Source of the DNA: Mucilaginibacter aurantiaciroseus
GTDB taxonomy: Bacteria; Bacteroidota; Bacteroidia; Sphingobacteriales; Sphingobacteriaceae
Reading direction: 5' to 3'
NCBI RefSeq assembly: GCF_024055595.1
Contig: NZ_JAMXOF010000001.1
Span: forward strand, 372,001 to 436,000
DNA length: 64,000 bases
Position 1 is the first letter of the stretch. Every line of letters starts with the position of its first letter. The position numbers and the translations under genes were made by a program. Under the pieces are notes generated by a model. It ran no database searches, was not told where the DNA came from, and saw only the letters and a program-made list of their open reading frames with translations. This document shows, piece after piece, positions 61,168 to 64,000 of the stretch.

Positions 61168-61689
61168 TTATTTCTCCGCGCCGAAGAACAACGCTTTTAA
61201 TTCGGTAGCGTCGGATGGTTTCATTTTGCCACCCAAAATTAAACGTAACTGGCGGCGGCGCAAAGCACCTTCGTAAAGTTCAATTTCGTCCTCGGTTTCG
61301 GGCAGCATTGGGGGTACGGGCATGGTGTGGCCATTCTCGTCTAAAGCTACAAATGTGTAATAGGCCTCGTTGCTTTTAACTTTCGTACCGGACGGTATGT
61401 TTTGGGCATAAACATCCATTCTTACTTCTACAGAAGTGGTGAACGCGCGGGAAACTTTTGCTTCGATGGTAATTACATCACCAAGTTTTATAGGGTGCTG
61501 AAAGGAAACATTATCTACAGATGCGGTAACTACCACCCGGTTGCAATGTTTTTGTGCAGATATGGCAGCGGCAATATCCATCCAGTGCAGCAAACGGCCC
61601 CCCATTAAATTATTAAAAGTGTTGGTATCATTGGGTAATACCAACTCGTTCATAATAGTGAATGATTCTTTGGACGATTTTCCTTTCAT
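61168..61689 (-). CDS. Acyl-CoA thioesterase (hotdog fold, YciA/ACOT type)
   Basis: A 173-residue hotdog thioesterase that cleaves acyl-CoA. The motif FNNLMGGRLLHWMDIAAAIS holds the conserved Asp of the active site, VVVTASVDNVSFQHPIKLGD is the HGG-like strand and VKSNEAYYTFVALDENG is the second conserved strand. The C-terminus ends GGKMKPSDATELKALFF. A TATCTTTG element (61694-61701) ends four bases before the ATG. Confidence 0.9.
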   Translation of the reverse strand: MKGKSSKESFTIMNELVLPNDTNTFNNLMGGRLLHWMDIAAAISAQKHCNRVVVTASVDNVSFQHPIKLGDVITIEAKVSRAFTTSVEVRMDVYAQNIPSGTKVKSNEAYYTFVALDENGHTMPVPPMLPETEDEIELYEGALRRRQLRLILGGKMKPSDATELKALFFGAEK

Positions 61690-61693
61690 GCTG

Positions 61694-61701
61694 CAAAGAT
61701 A
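61694..61701 (-). promoter_or_regulatory. -7 element of the thioesterase gene
   Basis: On the minus strand TATCTTTG, exact match, four bases before the ATG at 61689. A TTTA (61718-61721) at 16 bases upstream is the closest -33 candidate. Confidence 0.5.
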
Positions 61702-61758
61702 AAATTTAACAGGAGAGTAAAGTCCTTAAAACGCCTGTAAGCCAAAGGTTTTGTGCAC

Positions 61759-61857
61759 CTATTTCTTAGTTATGGCCATTTGGGTAGCCTTGCCGTCTTT
61801 GATGCCTATCTTCACGATATCCTTACCAAGCTGGTAGGTTAGAAATGTAATGACCAT
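61759..61857 (-). CDS. Possible small membrane peptide
   Basis: A 32-codon frame (MVITFLTYQLGKDIVKIGIK start) ending TQMAITKK, in the space after the DUF5103 gene. The same frame stays open upstream for 29 more codons, back to an in-frame TAA just after the DUF5103 gene, but has no ATG or GTG there, so it might be a decayed gene. A hydrophobic stretch is followed by a basic tail. Evidence is weak. Confidence 0.25.
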   Translation of the reverse strand: MVITFLTYQLGKDIVKIGIKDGKATQMAITKK

Positions 61858-61944
61858 AATTGCACCCGCCGAAATCTTTTTTTGCTTTGTTGCTCGTGTG
61901 ATTTTACAGTATTGGATATAGCGCTTGTTATAGCATTTTAATAA

Positions 61945-63207
61945 TTATTGCTTTGCGCTATTCAGTAAAGTATAGCCCACCAGTTGCTCGTAACGCGAGC
62001 TGGTTTGGCGGTAGTAAACCAATAGCTGGTATTCGTTCTCGGTTTCAAAATAATTGCCTTCTAATGCGATATCGTCGGGCTTGTTAGTGGCTTTGTTTAC
62101 CCAAACGTATTGGTAATCGTATACGCCTTGTTTAAGCAGCAGATTGGTGTACCAGCGGCCTCTGCTATCAAAAGTAAGTTTGCTGCGGTCATCCAGCTTA
62201 TAATCATTAAACTGGCCTGTAATATAAGGCGTGCCATCCTCCGGCGATTTATTGGCCGCCAGGTTAAAATACATGTGCGCGTAATCGGCATCTCGGCGGG
62301 CATCGCTACCATCCTGGTTCAGGATAAAAAACTTGCCATCGATGTCATACAGCAAAGTGTAGTTAGGTAGGTTGCGGTTTGGGTCGCCCAGTAGCATAAC
62401 GGTATTGGCGGTATCTTTATAGATCTTCGAAATGCGTTCCGAGTTTAGTTTAAGCGTACGTGTATCAAAATGCCTGAACTCGTTACGGCCCGCAAAGTCG
62501 TTTATGTTAACATCGTTATAAACCAGTTGCGTACCGCGGATGTAAGTCGGTACATTGTTCATGATGCCTGTTTCGGGCCTTGCGTTCTGCATTAAAAATG
62601 CACGGATATCGGTATTGGGATTTTGTACCGGTAGGCCGCCGTATTCAATGGTGAAATTTACCTTTTGGTTTGTACGCCTTGTGGCTACGTTGTTAGAGCT
62701 GATGATAGTGGCACTTACCGAAACACGTTTGCCAACCACATAAAGCCTTCGGGTAAGGATCAGGTTATTAACGTCGCCATCCTCGTAAACCTTTAAAATA
62801 TAATTACCCGATACTTTGGGGATGATGTTGCGGTTGGGGATCTTAACCTCGTAGTGGGTATATTTTTGAAACGTTGCTGAAGAATAGGTGTAATCGTTCA
62901 TGCGGTCATCGGTAAAGCTTTCCAGGTATTCGGCAGGAGATAGGCGGGATGGGTTCCAGTTAGCTTCGCAATGCTGTATGGTGTAATTAAAAGTACGGCT
63001 GGAACCGCTCAGGTCATCAAAACCAAGGGTAACCGTTTCATTACCACCCAGGTCAATAGCCGGGAAGGATGCCGCTTTTTTTGAATTATAAAACTCAACG
63101 CTTTTTATCTCGTGCTTGTAAACGTTATTATCAAAAGGCGGGTTTTGTGCGAAGCAAGATAGGCTTGCGAACAGGCAAAAAACAATGGCGCAGAAACAAT
63201 TTTTCAT
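61945..63207 (-). CDS. DUF5103 type IX secretion plug-domain protein
   Basis: A 420-residue exported protein from the ATG at 63207; an ATG eight codons earlier extends the signal peptide unnecessarily. The signal peptide is MKNCFCAIVFCLFASLSCFAQ. The DUF5103/Plug N-terminal part begins NVYKHEIKSVEFYNSKKAAS and has LGFDDLSGSSRTFNYTIQHC plus EANWNPSRLSPAEYLESF, strongly family-specific. In characterised Bacteroidota the plug protein closes the SprA translocon of the type IX secretion system. The C-terminal part is beta-rich (ALEGNYFETENEYQLLVYYR). No other T9SS gene is seen in the window. Confidence 0.88.
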   Translation of the reverse strand: MKNCFCAIVFCLFASLSCFAQNPPFDNNVYKHEIKSVEFYNSKKAASFPAIDLGGNETVTLGFDDLSGSSRTFNYTIQHCEANWNPSRLSPAEYLESFTDDRMNDYTYSSATFQKYTHYEVKIPNRNIIPKVSGNYILKVYEDGDVNNLILTRRLYVVGKRVSVSATIISSNNVATRRTNQKVNFTIEYGGLPVQNPNTDIRAFLMQNARPETGIMNNVPTYIRGTQLVYNDVNINDFAGRNEFRHFDTRTLKLNSERISKIYKDTANTVMLLGDPNRNLPNYTLLYDIDGKFFILNQDGSDARRDADYAHMYFNLAANKSPEDGTPYITGQFNDYKLDDRSKLTFDSRGRWYTNLLLKQGVYDYQYVWVNKATNKPDDIALEGNYFETENEYQLLVYYRQTSSRYEQLVGYTLLNSAKQ

Positions 63208-63364
63208 TGATACAAGGTAGGAAAAACCCACGTTATGCCGAATTTATTTCAGGGTACGCCATTGTTGGTTACAACACCAAAAATGGCGTAGAAATTAGTA
63301 ACATGTCCTGTGGAATCCCGATCCGGTCGCCAGCGGATGGGATGGCGAAGGGGCCTAACAAAAA

Positions 63365-63387
63365 AGGCAGCTGCTAAGCAACTGCCT
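63365..63387 (-). terminator. Intrinsic terminator after the ABC-F gene
   Basis: AGGCAGCTGC (63365-63374) pairs with GCAACTGCCT (63378-63387) with one C-A mismatch and a 3-base loop; on the minus strand a T6 run (complement of 63360-63365) follows. It lies 22 bases after the ABC-F stop. Confidence 0.72.
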
Positions 63388-63408
63388 CTAATAAATAAAG
63401 CTTTTATA

Positions 63409-64000
63409 TTAACCTTCTAATTCCATTATTTGCTCGGCAAGCGCTTCCCAGCGTGCCTGGTTTTCTCTAAGTTCAAGCTTTTTTAGCTGATGGCTATTAC
63501 TGATCTGTTTTAGTTTTTCGGCCTGGTTGTAGATGCTATTATCGGCCAGTTGGGTTTCTAATACTTTTACTTCTTTTTCAAGGCCTGCAATGTGCTCTTC
63601 CATTTTGGTCAGGTCCTGGTTAAGCTTTTTTAGCTGCTGCGTTTTGTTTTCGCTTTGCGGCTGTTTGGCAGGCTCAGGTTTTTTCTCTTCCTTTTTAGGC
63701 TGAGGGGCCGGTACTTCTACCTTAGGGTCAAGCTTGCGGTTAGCGTTCCAAACATCATACTCGGCATAAGTGCCCGGGTATTGTTTTATCTTTTGGTTTT
63801 CGATGAACCAGATCTTGTTGGCAACATTATCCAGAAAGTACCTATCGTGAGATACCACGATCACCGTACCCTCGTACTGTTGCAGCGCCTGGATCAATAT
63901 ATTTACCGACGCCATGTCCAGGTGGTTGGTAGGCTCATCCAGTACCAAAAAATTCGCATCCGCTGTAAGGGCTTTCGCCAACGCTACACGCGATTTTTCA
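63409..64000 (-). CDS. ABC-F family ATPase (5' part outside the window)
   Basis: The C-terminal 197 codons of an ABC-F protein; the gene runs off the right edge. The open frame continues to base 64000 and begins with EKSRVALAKAL, the end of the signature of the second ATPase domain. Walker B is VLDEPTNHLD, the H-loop is VVSHDRYFL. A C-terminal extension with a proline-rich linker (VPAPQPKKEEKKPEPAKQP) and a coiled coil of about 80 residues (LNQDLTKMEEHIAGLEKEV) ends in MELEG. ABC-F proteins bind ribosomes and act on stalled or drug-blocked translation; the subfamily (Uup/EttA-like or resistance type) cannot be told without the N-terminal part. The coiled-coil C-terminal domain favours Uup-like. 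Confidence 0.88.
   Translation of the reverse strand, partial: EKSRVALAKALTADANFLVLDEPTNHLDMASVNILIQALQQYEGTVIVVSHDRYFLDNVANKIWFIENQKIKQYPGTYAEYDVWNANRKLDPKVEVPAPQPKKEEKKPEPAKQPQSENKTQQLKKLNQDLTKMEEHIAGLEKEVKVLETQLADNSIYNQAEKLKQISNSHQLKKLELRENQARWEALAEQIMELEG

Noticed and set aside
63069..63377. Plus-strand open frame at the start of the DUF5103 gene
   Set aside because: Mostly antisense to the signal peptide region and the intergenic gap; the product (ending KGPNKKGSC) has no family signs and runs into the terminator.
1..64000. CRISPR array
   Set aside because: The heptad arrays are tandem without spacers; no repeats of 24 to 40 bases with regular spacers were seen, and no cas genes.
1..64000. 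tRNA or rRNA genes
   Set aside because: No cloverleaf with a TTCRA loop and CCA-compatible stem, and no rRNA-like conserved stretch was noticed by eye; a tRNA scan was not possible.

Overview
The window comes from a member of the Bacteroidota, most likely the family Sphingobacteriaceae and close to Mucilaginibacter or Pedobacter. The evidence is the combination of TonB-dependent receptors with carboxypeptidase-regulatory-like N-termini, a type IX secretion plug-domain protein (DUF5103), a DUF5686 receptor-like protein, an HU/SPOR envelope protein, and promoter elements of the Bacteroidota type (TTTG, 17 to 19 bp, TAnnTTTG). The genus is an inference from style, not from a marker gene. I saw no rRNA or tRNA gene, CRISPR array, intact insertion sequence or prophage. 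Both window ends cut genes: an MFS transporter at the left and an ABC-F ATPase at the right.

Layout. 1-4.2 kb: MFS efflux protein, MarC-family protein and an FtsX-type ABC permease. 4.4-8.3 kb: a minus-strand run guaA, LppC/LivJ-like lipoprotein, RsmB/NOP2-type RNA methyltransferase, with overlapping genes and a recognisable promoter before guaA. 8.4-9.1 kb: a small AT-rich islet with a GIY-YIG protein and a tiny convergent gene. 9.1-22.5 kb: a minus-strand envelope and energy-transduction block (TPR protein, beta-barrel, HU/SPOR protein, ExbB, ExbD, TonB-like), followed by folC, an aldo/keto reductase and a DUF5686 outer-membrane protein. 22.7-30 kb: receiver-only regulator, a small zinc-ribbon gene, a broken M16 peptidase, a nucleotidyltransferase, M42 peptidase, GNAT, a two-gene DUF5343 plus Swt1-type HEPN module, and an acyl-CoA carboxylase beta chain. 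30.2-34.7 kb: a likely inorganic-carbon cluster (small exported protein, SulP transporter, two beta-carbonic anhydrases flanking a DUF1275 membrane protein). 34.9-38.5 kb: pruA, a decayed AbiJ-like defence locus, and an XRE regulator. 38.5-46.4 kb: a TonB-dependent receptor, a beta-helix lipoprotein and an Oar-like receptor. All three carry repeats with 11-bp spacing upstream that look like a shared OmpR/PhoB-class operator. 46.5-64 kb: mixed housekeeping and accessory genes (SGNH esterase, GMC oxidoreductase, MBL-rhodanese hydrolase, M13 peptidase, valS, hybrid histidine kinase, HSDR_N protein, holA, EVE protein, thioesterase, T9SS plug protein, ABC-F).

Three things stand out beyond ordinary genes. 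First, tandem arrays with a seven-base (sometimes eight-base) period and different core sequences recur in at least eight places. They sit in promoters, over start codons (folC; just before holA), and twice in frame inside folC. They resemble the short tandemly repeated repetitive sequences known from cyanobacteria. Second, there are three separate conflict-type loci in different states: an apparently intact DUF5343/HEPN pair, a GIY-YIG islet, and an AbiJ-like gene destroyed by frameshifts and stops. Third, the 11-bp-phased operator-like repeats suggest that two outer-membrane receptors and a surface lipoprotein form one regulon. All functional statements rest on motif reading by eye; no database search was run.
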